From: JAVBLG01 sp031553655 | GTDB lineage: Bacteria > Desulfobacterota > Desulfovibrionia > Desulfovibrionales > Desulfovibrionaceae | Reading direction: 5' to 3' | DNA length: 51,645 nt | NCBI GenBank assembly: GCA_031553655.1 | Contig: JAVBLG010000041.1 | Span: 1-51,645, forward strand | Shown: positions 24,852-33,582 of the stretch, in pieces | Layout: the number at the start of each line of letters is the position of its first letter | Numbering within the stretch: the stretch's first letter is position 1 | The notes under the pieces: model-generated | What the model was told of the DNA's origin: nothing | Database searches by the model: none | Seen by the model: only the letters and a program-made list of their open reading frames with translations | Made by a program: the position numbers and the translations under genes

Positions 24852-27104
24852 TTAAAGAACCTCATAAATCCTTACAAAAACGTTGTCATAAACCAACCTG
24901 AAATACTGCGAAAAACGGGCGTCTCCCGGAGGGCACACCAAAAGCTGAACCATAAGAGTATTGTATAGGCTTTCGTCCATAACCAGCTTTTCATCCGTAA
25001 CCCGGTTGAAAAGAAAATTTATGTTGCGGCGCTGATCCAGAAAGCGTCGTTGCGCCTCTTCCGACGCCCCCCGGTTCTGCTCGAACCATTCCTGCACATA
25101 ATCACGTCTGATCAGCTTTCCGTCTTCAAAAACATTGATTGTGGAGGCAAAAATACTTGCAGCATTGCCCAGTACCTGTACTTCGCCCGTCTTGAGCCTG
25201 AAGGAAATTTGCTGCGGCACTATGGACAGGGCGCTGCCCCGACCTTCCTTCTTGGCGAAATCCCAATTGCCGAAGGTGGAGATCCAGAAACCCAACCGCA
25301 GCATTTCAAAACTGGTTACAATGTATTGCTTGCCTGTGGCCTCCACCAGCGTGGAGTCGGGGGATTTCATCAGAGAAATAAGCGCGGCGGCGCCGGTATT
25401 ATCCAGTCCGTCAAATACATTGCTTGGCTCATTACCTTTCTGGGCGGCGAGCTTGATCAATTGCCGGGCGAAACGCGGATTTTCCGCAGCAAAAACCGCC
25501 GCCGGCAGATAAAGCGAGGGGCCGCCGTGAGCTGCTCCGTCGGCTATGGTGTGCCTGCGGGCAAAGTGATGGGTGGCATAGCCCCAATCCCACCAATGCC
25601 ATATAATAGCGTCTTCCGGAGTAAAGCTTCTGGCTCTTTCAAGAGCCTCGGCATGGCGGCGGTTAAGCATCGGCCCCATACTCATTTCCGGAATAAATTC
25701 CACAAAGGGCGCTCCCAGCAGGGCCAAAAGGGCCAGAGAAACCAGGGTCGAAGACCAGAATCCGCGCCAGTCATGCCTTATGGCTCGCATAATCAGCCAG
25801 TGCGTGGGCACAATCAGCCCGATGGCGCTGATGGGAGCGCCAAACATGACCATGCGCCCCCCCAGCTTCATGCTCAAAAGCCCAAGAGCGGCCAACGGCA
25901 GCAAAAACAAAGCGCCGGGCCGCTTAAAAAGCACCAGAACAAAACCGACCAACCCCATAAAAGCGGCTTCTTCCCAGGGATGAAAATAGGCCAGCACCTC
26001 TTCAAAGCTGAGATCCTGCACCTCGATTATGGATTGGGCCACGGACGGATACACCAGCACGTCTCCGCTCGAGCCGACAGCCACATCACCCGCATGCTTG
26101 AGATAGGCGTTGATTTGATGCAGCACAATTTCATAAATATGGCCGCTGAACACAAAAAACATAACCGTGCCCCATAACAGGGCCACTCCCCAGGGCGAAA
26201 GCGGCATACGCCATCGTCCGCTTCCGGCCAGAAGCGCCAAAGGAACAATTAACAAACCGATCGGTCCGGACATGGACGGCAGCGCGTAAACCGTAGCTCC
26301 GAGCAAAAGTTCACATCTGCGGCCCGAAGGAGCCAAAACCAGAATCAGGCAGGCCAGCAGCAGCGCATTATAGCGTATAAGATAAGGGAACATAGAATGC
26401 CATTCCACCGTCCACCAGGCCAGAATGCCGGACAGGGCCAGCAGCAGAACCCAGGTAACGGACAGTGGATTGCCCATCCACGAAATCACGGAAGCGCCGT
26501 TGGCACGTCCCTCGGCGGCCTCACCGCTCGAGGTGAGATATGTTGAGGCCACGTCATTGGCGGAACCGGAAAAAAGACCGACGCGCACGGCCATATGTTT
26601 TAAAATCATCTGCGGCAGCAACAGATAGCGCATGGCCCAGCAGGCCGGGGCCAGGGTCATGAGCAGCGGAAAGCACAGGGTAACAAGGTCGGTGTCGCAA
26701 AAGCCCAGCAGGGTGCGGGCCAGAAAGCCTGGCGCGAGCGAGGCCAGCACTCCGGCGGCCACCCCGGCCTCCATGCTTCCCAGGGCCCAGACCCAGGCGA
26801 AAACAGTCACCGCCAGCAAAGCGGCCATGAAGGCCGGCAGCCAGAAAGCCACTTTGGCGGGATAGGTTCCAAGCATTTGGGCGGAAATGCGCAACATTTC
26901 GGAAAACGGATGCCCGGCCCCGAACTCAAAGCCTTCGGCCCCGGCCACCCAGTGATAGGCATCGTGCGTTGCCAAGAGCATTTCATCGCCAAGGCGAAAC
27001 TCGGGGTTCTGCCATACAGGCCATTCAAGCATTCTGAAAGCAAATGCCAACGCAAGGGTGCAAAGCCCCAGGAAAAGGCCGCGCAGCCATATGTAGCGCG
27101 GCAT
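24852..27104 (-). CDS. STT3/PglB-like oligosaccharyltransferase
   Basis: 750-aa multispanning membrane protein with about a dozen hydrophobic segments in the first 480 residues and a soluble periplasmic C-terminal domain. STT3-family catalytic signatures are present in order: THDAYHW (first external loop), GFCDTDL (second acidic motif, DTD) and WWDWGYATHH, the counterpart of the WWDYG acceptor-sequon pocket. It should transfer a lipid-linked glycan to Asn of exported proteins (N-glycosylation). No glycan-assembly genes lie nearby. Start ATG at 27104 follows AGGCG; a GTG 24 nt upstream is possible. It is the first gene of a two-gene unit with the diguanylate cyclase. Confidence 0.85.
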   Translation of the reverse strand: MPRYIWLRGLFLGLCTLALAFAFRMLEWPVWQNPEFRLGDEMLLATHDAYHWVAGAEGFEFGAGHPFSEMLRISAQMLGTYPAKVAFWLPAFMAALLAVTVFAWVWALGSMEAGVAAGVLASLAPGFLARTLLGFCDTDLVTLCFPLLMTLAPACWAMRYLLLPQMILKHMAVRVGLFSGSANDVASTYLTSSGEAAEGRANGASVISWMGNPLSVTWVLLLALSGILAWWTVEWHSMFPYLIRYNALLLACLILVLAPSGRRCELLLGATVYALPSMSGPIGLLIVPLALLAGSGRWRMPLSPWGVALLWGTVMFFVFSGHIYEIVLHQINAYLKHAGDVAVGSSGDVLVYPSVAQSIIEVQDLSFEEVLAYFHPWEEAAFMGLVGFVLVLFKRPGALFLLPLAALGLLSMKLGGRMVMFGAPISAIGLIVPTHWLIMRAIRHDWRGFWSSTLVSLALLALLGAPFVEFIPEMSMGPMLNRRHAEALERARSFTPEDAIIWHWWDWGYATHHFARRHTIADGAAHGGPSLYLPAAVFAAENPRFARQLIKLAAQKGNEPSNVFDGLDNTGAAALISLMKSPDSTLVEATGKQYIVTSFEMLRLGFWISTFGNWDFAKKEGRGSALSIVPQQISFRLKTGEVQVLGNAASIFASTINVFEDGKLIRRDYVQEWFEQNRGASEEAQRRFLDQRRNINFLFNRVTDEKLVMDESLYNTLMVQLLVCPPGDARFSQYFRLVYDNVFVRIYEVL

Positions 27105-27221
27105 AATCGCCTTTCGGCCGGGTTCCACTTTGGTTCTATCCTGAAAGTTTTTTCATTCCAAACTGTTGACGTAACGCATCAAGCAAAATTCATGTGAAAC
27201 TTTTCCATTATACTCTTTTAC

Positions 27222-27959
27222 TTAATTTCGGCAATATGCAATAAACCATCGTCGTCCGGATGGGCCGTCATAAGGAGTTTCTGCGCAAAATTTCCAGCCC
27301 TCTTTTTGCCCATCGGTCTTTTCCGCAGTATGTTCATTGGATTTTTCATTGGACATAAACACCGCCAAGGCCCCCGGACCTGTATGGGCGCGAAACAAAT
27401 CCAATACGCGCGGCAAAGGCATAAAAGCCCGGCTGATCACCATATCAGGTCTTACGCCTGGGTTTTTGTGAAAAAATTCTTCCACCCGACCACGAAAAAC
27501 AGTAGTGCACGGCAAACTCAACCTGGCAAGAACAGTAGAAAGAAAAATGGCGCGTTTCTCTCTGGATTCCACCATGCAATAGCTGCCTCTGCGCCATACC
27601 AGCCGTAAAGGAATGCCCGGCAGCCCGGCCCCGGCCCCGGGGTCCATAATGAGCGGCTCGGCGGCAAGGGGCAAGGTTTCCAAAAAACCGGCCAGATAAA
27701 AGCTGTCGGCCGCGAGATTGTCCAGAGCCTCACACCAGTTGGCGGCCCCGGTCAAATTCATGGCCTGGCCCCACTGCATGAGCAGGGAAAGATAAACGGC
27801 CAGATTTTCTGTTTCAGCCTCTGGAAAGGGCGCGGATATGGAGCCAAGGCGCGCGGACAATTGCTCGACGTCCACTTCCGCCAAGGCTTGGCGCGCGTGG
27901 CGGACCTTTTTTCGCGGCGTGGTGTCCCGCCTGTTTACGGCTTTGATAAATGGTTTCAT
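27222..27959 (-). CDS. rsmG: 16S rRNA (guanine527-N7)-methyltransferase
   Basis: 245 aa. SAM-binding loop MDPGAGAGLPGIPL (about residues 112-125), followed by VESREKRAIFL and MVISRAFMPL, typical of RsmG/GidB. It methylates 16S rRNA at N7 of G527 (E. coli numbering). The start MKPFIKAVNRR is preceded by only a weak TGG-type site. An N-terminal basic stretch of about 30 residues precedes the fold. The C-terminal region includes a polar Lys/Glu/Asn-rich insertion (about 205-220). It is divergent from the permease, separated by 208 nt in which I see no convincing feature. Confidence 0.88.
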   Translation of the reverse strand: MKPFIKAVNRRDTTPRKKVRHARQALAEVDVEQLSARLGSISAPFPEAETENLAVYLSLLMQWGQAMNLTGAANWCEALDNLAADSFYLAGFLETLPLAAEPLIMDPGAGAGLPGIPLRLVWRRGSYCMVESREKRAIFLSTVLARLSLPCTTVFRGRVEEFFHKNPGVRPDMVISRAFMPLPRVLDLFRAHTGPGALAVFMSNEKSNEHTAEKTDGQKEGWKFCAETPYDGPSGRRWFIAYCRN

Positions 27960-28167
27960 GGCGTTTACCAGATAGTAAAAGAATTTGCTTGATAATGATG
28001 GCAAAATATCCGAAAAACAACAGCGGTACGATATATATAAAATGCTGGAAGAACTCAAGTGGGCGGGCAAGGCCAATGCGTCGACTACGGCGCATATTTG
28101 GTTACTCTGTTGTTTTATCTGTTGAAAAGCGACTTCCCCCTCAAATATGCGAAAAATTAAGGGAGCA

Positions 28168-29553
28168 ATGCCGGTGAATGAAGAGCAGCAAAAAATGCAC
28201 GGCCAATTGAAACGAGGCCTGAAAAACAGGCACATCCAGCTGATAGCCCTCGGCGGCGCCATCGGCACCGGGCTTTTTCTCGGCACGGCCCCCACAATTA
28301 AAATGGCCGGTCCAGCGGTTATTCTGGGCTATGCCATTGGCGGGCTGATTGTCTTCATGATCATGCGCCAGCTCGGTGAAATGGTGGCCGAAGAGCCCAT
28401 TGCCGGTTCTTTCAGTTATTTCGCCTACAAATACTGGGGCGATTACCCGGGTTTTCTCACCGGCTGGACTTATTGGGTTCTCTACATCCTGGTCAGTATA
28501 TCCGAACTCACGGCCGTCGGGGCCTACGTGCAATACTGGTGGCCGACAATACCAACATGGCTCACGGCCCTGGCATTTTTTGTGGTAATCACCGCCATAA
28601 ACCTCGCCACGGTAAAAATTTACGGCGAGGCCGAATTCTGGTTTGCTATCATCAAGGTGGCAGCCATTGTGGCTATGATCATTCTTGGCTTTTACCTGCT
28701 GTACATCCATCCCGAACTGGTTCCGGGGGCCACAGTACGTAACTTGTGGGATCCGGCCACCGGAGGTTTTCTGCCCAACGGCATTTACGGACTGATCATT
28801 GCCCTGCCCATAGTCATGTTTTCTTTTGGCGGGCTTGAACTGGTGGGTATAGCCGCCTCCGAGGCCGACGATCCGCAAAAAACCATTCCCATGGCCATAA
28901 ACCAGGTTATTTACAGAATTTTTATTTTCTATATCGGCGCACTTTTTGTGCTGCTTTCGCTCTATCACTGGAATCAGGTGGGTGAGGAAGGCAGCCCCTT
29001 TGTTATGATTTTTCACAAACTTGGCTTTGAATATGCCGCCGGAATTCTCAATTTCGTCATCCTTACCGCCGCTCTTTCGGTGTATAACAGCGGCGTATAC
29101 TGCAACAGCCGCATGCTGTTCGGGCTGGCCATGCAGGGCAATGCCCCAAAAGTGTTCGCCAGTACCGACCATCGCGGAGTGCCCATGGCCTCCACCCTGC
29201 TTTCCGCCGGGGCTACCCTGCTCTGCGTAGTGCTCAATTACATGATTCCCCAATGGGCCGACGCCCTCAAGTTTGCCATGTCTGTAGTGGTGGCCGCACT
29301 TATTATCAACTGGGCCATGATCAGCCTGTCGCATCTCAAATTCCGCAATCAGAAGGACAGTGAAGGGCACAAAAACTGCTTCCCGTCCATGTGGTTCCCC
29401 TGGAGCAACTATATTTGTCTGGTCTTTGTGGTGTTCATACTTGGCGTAATGTACCATATAGGCATGAAGGCGGCGGTTCTTGCCGTGCCCGTGTGGCTGG
29501 TCATGACTTATGTGGGCTACAAGCTCAAGCTCAAGTATAGCGCCAAAAAGTAA
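28168..29553 (+). CDS. amino-acid permease, AroP/PheP type (APC superfamily)
   Basis: 461 aa with about 12 membrane helices. It opens with the amino-acid transporter signature LKRGLKNRHIQLIALGGAIG then TGLFLGT, and contains SFSYFAYKYWG and GGLELVGIAASEADDP. The pattern is close to AroP/PheP/LysP proton symporters of the inner membrane; a substrate among aromatic or basic amino acids cannot be fixed. The start at 28168 is set by GGGAG at 28160-28164, over an in-frame ATG at 28147. The 113-nt gap before the Ehr genes shows no terminator. Confidence 0.9.
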   Translation: MPVNEEQQKMHGQLKRGLKNRHIQLIALGGAIGTGLFLGTAPTIKMAGPAVILGYAIGGLIVFMIMRQLGEMVAEEPIAGSFSYFAYKYWGDYPGFLTGWTYWVLYILVSISELTAVGAYVQYWWPTIPTWLTALAFFVVITAINLATVKIYGEAEFWFAIIKVAAIVAMIILGFYLLYIHPELVPGATVRNLWDPATGGFLPNGIYGLIIALPIVMFSFGGLELVGIAASEADDPQKTIPMAINQVIYRIFIFYIGALFVLLSLYHWNQVGEEGSPFVMIFHKLGFEYAAGILNFVILTAALSVYNSGVYCNSRMLFGLAMQGNAPKVFASTDHRGVPMASTLLSAGATLLCVVLNYMIPQWADALKFAMSVVVAALIINWAMISLSHLKFRNQKDSEGHKNCFPSMWFPWSNYICLVFVVFILGVMYHIGMKAAVLAVPVWLVMTYVGYKLKLKYSAKK

Positions 29554-29666
29554 AATAAAAATAGACGTGGCGTAAGCGCGGCGGACAAGTGACTCGAGCG
29601 GAAAATTCCGCCTGACGAAGTAGCCAAGCTGCCCCATTACCTAAACATTCAGCGGTGGGAAGCCAA

Positions 29667-31706
29667 ATGTTTCTCTTCATGCTAAGCCTCGGCATTCTGG
29701 CGGCCACGGTCTTTCTTTCGGCCGTTCTGGCCCTGTGGCGTAATGACCACCTGGCCAACAAGGTGGGCGCGGCCGGTTCCATAGTCGGGTGCGTCGTCGG
29801 ATTTCTTGGCGTGGCCATCGGTCTGGGGTCGCCGCCCGTGGAAGTGATCTTCCCATGGACGCTGCCCTTCGGGGCCTTTGCCCTGGGCTTCGACCAGATG
29901 AGCCGCCTTTTCCTTTTGCCAGTATTCGGGCTGGGGGCTATATGCGCCGCTTCCGGCGCATCGTACATGGAGCATTACCATCACCATGAGCATAACGCGG
30001 GCGCGCACTGGCTTTTCTACACCCTGCTCATTCTGGCCCTGGCCCTGACCATAAGCGCCAGAGACGCGGCTCTATTCCTGCTTTCGTGGGAGCTGATGTC
30101 GCTGGCGCCCTTTTTCCTCATAGAATTCCACGACAACGAGCCGCATGTGCGCGAAGCCTCGCGCATTTACCTTATGGCCGCACACCTTGGGGCCGTGTTT
30201 CTGATGGTCTTCTTCCTGACCTGCGCTGGAATGGCCCAAAGCACCTCTTTTGCCGCCATGAAAGAGGCCGGTTCGGCCCTTTCCGGCCCGACGGCCCCGG
30301 CCTGCCTGGCGTCGCTGCTGTTCATCTGCGCTCTGCTGGGCTTTGGGGCCAAGGCTGGGCTGGCCCCTGTGCATATATGGCTGCCCGAGGCCTATCCGGC
30401 CGCGCCCAGCCATATTTCGGCCCTGCTTTCCGGGGCTATGATCAATGTCGGGCTGTACGGCTTTTTACGCGCCCTGGAATTTATGGGACCGGCCCAGGCC
30501 ATGCCCGCATGGTGGGGCTGGCTGCTTCTGTTCCTGGGTTTGAGCACGGGCATCATGGGCATTCTCAAGGCTCTGGCTCAAGCTAATCTTAAACGCCTGC
30601 TCGCCTATTCCAGTGTGGAAAATATGGGCATCATATTCATGGGCGTGGGCGTGGGACTGATCGGCTCAAAAGTGGGCATGCCCGCGCTGGCCGCCCTGGG
30701 TTTTGGCGGGGCGCTGCTGCATATGCTTAATCATTCCGCTTTCAAGAGCCTGCTCTTTCTCTGCGCCGGCGAAATTTTGCATTGCGCGCACAGCATGCAT
30801 ATGGAACAGCTCGGCGGCCTGCAAAAACGCATACCCCTGGTTGGTCTGGCCTTTGCCGTCGGCACAGCTTCCATAGCCTGTTTGCCCCCTTTCAACGGCT
30901 TCGCGGGGGAATTCGTACTGATAATGGCTTTGGCGGAAGGAATATATTTTCCGGTTCTTGAGGGACGAATAGCTCTTTTGGCCGCCCTGGCGGGCATTGC
31001 CGTAATCAGCGGACTGGCCGCGGTCGCCTATGTCAAAGCCTACGGCATAATCTTCCTTGGCGAGCCGCGCACCGGCGCGGCGGCCAACTGTGACCCGCCA
31101 GAAAAAAGTGCGCGCTTCACCCTGGGCATTCCCGCTTTTATATGTATTGCCGCAGGAATAGGCGCTCCCTTGATTCTCGGCCAGGCCATGCCTGCGGTCG
31201 AAGAACTGACACGCGCGCTCGGCGGCGCGGAAAGCGGCGCCCTTACCGGGCAGGCCGTGGCCAGAACTTCGGCCGTGCTGTTCAAAGTGATTCTGATTGG
31301 CCTTACGGTGATGGCCCTTGCCGCCGCCTTCATGTTCCTGCGCCGCCTCTTGCTGAAAAAAACCGGGATAAGACCTTGGAAAACATGGGATTGTGGATAT
31401 GCGGCCGGAACATCGCGCATTCAGTATACCGGCGCATCTTTTTCCGAACCCATTTCCAACATTTTTGGTTCTGGTATGGGACTTTCCGCGCGCCAGGGCA
31501 TGGACAAAGGCTATTTCCCGGCTAAGGGCAGACTTGAGCTTACCGCTCTGGACCGTCTGAAAGAACTTTTCTTCACTCCGCTTTTCGAGGCTGTGCGTCG
31601 GGCCTGCGACGCAGCCAAGGTGATCCAACACGGGCGCATTCATCTTTATATATTGTATATTCTGGTAACGGCCGTTCTGCTGCTGTTCTGGGGTTTGTCA
31701 ACCTAG
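29667..31706 (+). CDS. HyfB-like antiporter-type subunit (Ehr complex)
   Basis: 679-aa inner-membrane protein of the NuoL/M/N-MrpA-HyfB family with 14 or more helices. It shows LFLLSWELMSLAPFFLIEFH, GFGAKAGLAPVHIWLPEAYP with its conserved Lys, and LLAYSSVENMGI. The long C-terminal extension (about 560-679) with KTWDCGY is typical of HyfB/HycC. It should form a proton- or sodium-translocating channel. ATG 29667 is preferred, with GGTGGGAAG just upstream; a GTG at 29655 is possible. It is the first gene of the complex: B-C-E-F-G-HI. Confidence 0.9.
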   Translation: MFLFMLSLGILAATVFLSAVLALWRNDHLANKVGAAGSIVGCVVGFLGVAIGLGSPPVEVIFPWTLPFGAFALGFDQMSRLFLLPVFGLGAICAASGASYMEHYHHHEHNAGAHWLFYTLLILALALTISARDAALFLLSWELMSLAPFFLIEFHDNEPHVREASRIYLMAAHLGAVFLMVFFLTCAGMAQSTSFAAMKEAGSALSGPTAPACLASLLFICALLGFGAKAGLAPVHIWLPEAYPAAPSHISALLSGAMINVGLYGFLRALEFMGPAQAMPAWWGWLLLFLGLSTGIMGILKALAQANLKRLLAYSSVENMGIIFMGVGVGLIGSKVGMPALAALGFGGALLHMLNHSAFKSLLFLCAGEILHCAHSMHMEQLGGLQKRIPLVGLAFAVGTASIACLPPFNGFAGEFVLIMALAEGIYFPVLEGRIALLAALAGIAVISGLAAVAYVKAYGIIFLGEPRTGAAANCDPPEKSARFTLGIPAFICIAAGIGAPLILGQAMPAVEELTRALGGAESGALTGQAVARTSAVLFKVILIGLTVMALAAAFMFLRRLLLKKTGIRPWKTWDCGYAAGTSRIQYTGASFSEPISNIFGSGMGLSARQGMDKGYFPAKGRLELTALDRLKELFFTPLFEAVRRACDAAKVIQHGRIHLYILYILVTAVLLLFWGLST

Positions 31707-31829
31707 CCCGCTTCACCCTTTTGGCCCCGGCCCCGCGTTTGATATTCGCGCAAGGGGCCGCGATTGCCCGGGTTAATTTTTTAACCTTGCTTGGTATAAA
31801 AAAGATGTGTCAGTTCCGGAGTCGTCCTC

Positions 31830-32777
31830 ATGATTGAAAGCGGCGTATTCAGCTTTGTCAATATCCTGCTGGCCCTGATCCTGGCCCCACTGCTGCCGGG
31901 CATAATTAACCGCGTAAAGGCCAAATTTGCCGGAAGGCGAGGCAAACCTGTGCTGCAATTGTATTACGACCTTGCCAAACTGCTGCGCAAGGGTGAGGTA
32001 ATCAGCCGCACCACCACCTGGGTTTTCCATACCGGACCGGCCGTAGCTCTGGCTGCGACAATAGCGGCCCTGCTGCTGGTTCCCTTTGGTGGAACAGCCG
32101 CTCCTTTCTACTTCCAGGGCGATTTTATTCTGGCGGCCTATTTGCTGGGCCTTTCGCGCTTTGCCATTATGCTGGCCGCCCTGGATACGGGCTCGGCCTT
32201 TGAAGGCATGGGCGCCAGCCGCGAAGCCGCTTTTTCGGCCCTGGCCGAACCGGCCATTTTTCTTTGCTTTGCCTGCCTGGCATGGCACGACGCCAACTTC
32301 GGCGGTAAAATTCTGCCTGATCTTTCACTTTCCGCCATGTTCAGTGGTGCTCCGGCCGGAGCCTGGGCCGCCGGAAAACCCGAACTACTGCTCATTCCGG
32401 CGGTACTGGTAGCCGTGCTGCTCACTGAAAACTCGCGCATACCGGTGGACGATCCCAACACCCATCTGGAACTTACCATGATTCATGAAGTGATGATTCT
32501 GGATCATTCCGGCCCCAATCTGGCCTTCATTCTCTACGGCGCGGCCTTGAAGTTATGGTTTTTTGCCGCCTTGCTGGCCGGAGTGCTGATTCCTGGGGCC
32601 AACATGCCGGGATGGCTGCATTTTTTGTTCAGCTTGGGTACGGTATTGCTCACCGCCGTGCTGGTGGGCATTATTGAATCTGTCATGGCCAGACTACGCA
32701 TTTTGCAGGTGCCCAAACTTCTGGGCGCTTCCGGGGCTTTGGCCGCCTTGGCCCTGATTCTTACACTGATGAGGTAG
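31830..32777 (+). CDS. HyfC/NuoH-like membrane subunit (Ehr complex)
   Basis: 315 aa, eight hydrophobic helices. NuoH/HycD-type signatures: KPVLQLYYDLAKLLRKGEV (quinone-cavity loop), GSAFEGMGASREAAFSALAE (about residues 121-140) and ENSRIPVDDPNTHLELTMIH (about 202-221). In the complex it anchors the peripheral arm to the membrane arm and carries the coupling channel. Start follows CCGGAG at 31815-31820. A 155-nt gap holding repeat B2 separates it from the next subunit. Confidence 0.9.
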   Translation: MIESGVFSFVNILLALILAPLLPGIINRVKAKFAGRRGKPVLQLYYDLAKLLRKGEVISRTTTWVFHTGPAVALAATIAALLLVPFGGTAAPFYFQGDFILAAYLLGLSRFAIMLAALDTGSAFEGMGASREAAFSALAEPAIFLCFACLAWHDANFGGKILPDLSLSAMFSGAPAGAWAAGKPELLLIPAVLVAVLLTENSRIPVDDPNTHLELTMIHEVMILDHSGPNLAFILYGAALKLWFFAALLAGVLIPGANMPGWLHFLFSLGTVLLTAVLVGIIESVMARLRILQVPKLLGASGALAALALILTLMR

Positions 32778-32923
32778 TCAGTGTCGTCATAAGCGCTTTT
32801 TCGCTTCCGGCCGCGTCAAAAAATTTTTTATTTCAATCGAGTACCGTAAGAGTACACTCCTTCAATAAAAAATTTTTTCCTTGCCGGAGAGCAAAAAATC
32901 ATCTCATGACGATACTGCCTAAG
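32778..32923. repeat. family B palindromic element (B2) inside the Ehr operon
   Basis: Nearly the whole hyfC-hyfE gap is one imperfect palindrome. The outer ends CAGTGTCGTCATAAG (32779-32793) and CTCATGACGATACTG (32903-32917) pair with two mismatches. Inner arms AAAAAATTTTTTATT and AATAAAAAATTTTTT pair perfectly. The centre, read on the minus strand, is GGAGTGTA then CTCTTACGGTACTCGA, shared with B1. Confidence 0.65.
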
Positions 32924-32932
32924 AGGTAAAGA

Positions 32933-33580
32933 ATGACCACTTTATTTCAGACAGCCATTATCCTGCTTCTGCTCAACAACTTCGCCCTGCTGTCCGTTGA
33001 CCGCATCTCGCGGCTGATAAAGCTCACCGCTTTCCAGGGAGCGGTGCTCTGCATGGTTATCCTGCTCATGCCGAATTCGGAGTTGGGGTCTGCCCATGTG
33101 CTGCTGCTGGCCGGCGCGGTGTTCGCCATCAAGGCTCTGGGTCTGCCATGGTTGCTCAACCGCACCATGAGACGTATTTCTGGCCTGCCTGCGGCTTCGG
33201 CACGCCTGGGCCATTCGGTATATGTGGTGGCCGGCATGGTCATACTGGCTTTTTCCCTGTGGCTGGAAATGCGTCTGCCGGGCACTCCAGGCATTTTCCC
33301 CTCTCTGCTGTTTCCGGCAGCCATGACCACGCTGTTCTGCGGCCTTCTTCTGGTTGTGGGACGCACCTTGGCCATAGCCCAGGTCATCGGCTATCTGGTG
33401 GCGGAAAACGGTATTTTTCTGCTGGGCATCCCCATGATTCTCGAAGGCTCGATCTGGTTTGAGCTGTCCCTGCTGCTTGACGTTTTTGTGGCGGTTTTCG
33501 TTATGGGTATCGCCATCAACCATATCCATTCCACCTTTGAATCAATAGACGTCGGCCGCTTCTGCGCCCTCAAGGACTAG
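32933..33580 (+). CDS. HyfE-like membrane subunit (Ehr complex)
   Basis: 215 aa with six or more hydrophobic helices. It resembles HyfE (NuoK-like, extended) by position, length and the pattern GYLVAENGIFLLGIPMILEG near residue 155-175, the segment that carries the conserved membrane Glu. Ribosome site AGAGGTAA precedes the ATG. The stop is 2 nt before the next start, implying translational coupling. Within the complex it would contribute to the ion path beside the HyfF-like subunit. Confidence 0.85.
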   Translation: MTTLFQTAIILLLLNNFALLSVDRISRLIKLTAFQGAVLCMVILLMPNSELGSAHVLLLAGAVFAIKALGLPWLLNRTMRRISGLPAASARLGHSVYVVAGMVILAFSLWLEMRLPGTPGIFPSLLFPAAMTTLFCGLLLVVGRTLAIAQVIGYLVAENGIFLLGIPMILEGSIWFELSLLLDVFVAVFVMGIAINHIHSTFESIDVGRFCALKD

Positions 33581-33582
33581 CC

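Noticed and set aside
28030..28125. Small plus-strand frame MLEELKWAGKANASTTAHIW upstream of the permease as a leader peptide
   Set aside because: No ribosome site, no attenuator structure and no run of codons for a particular amino acid.
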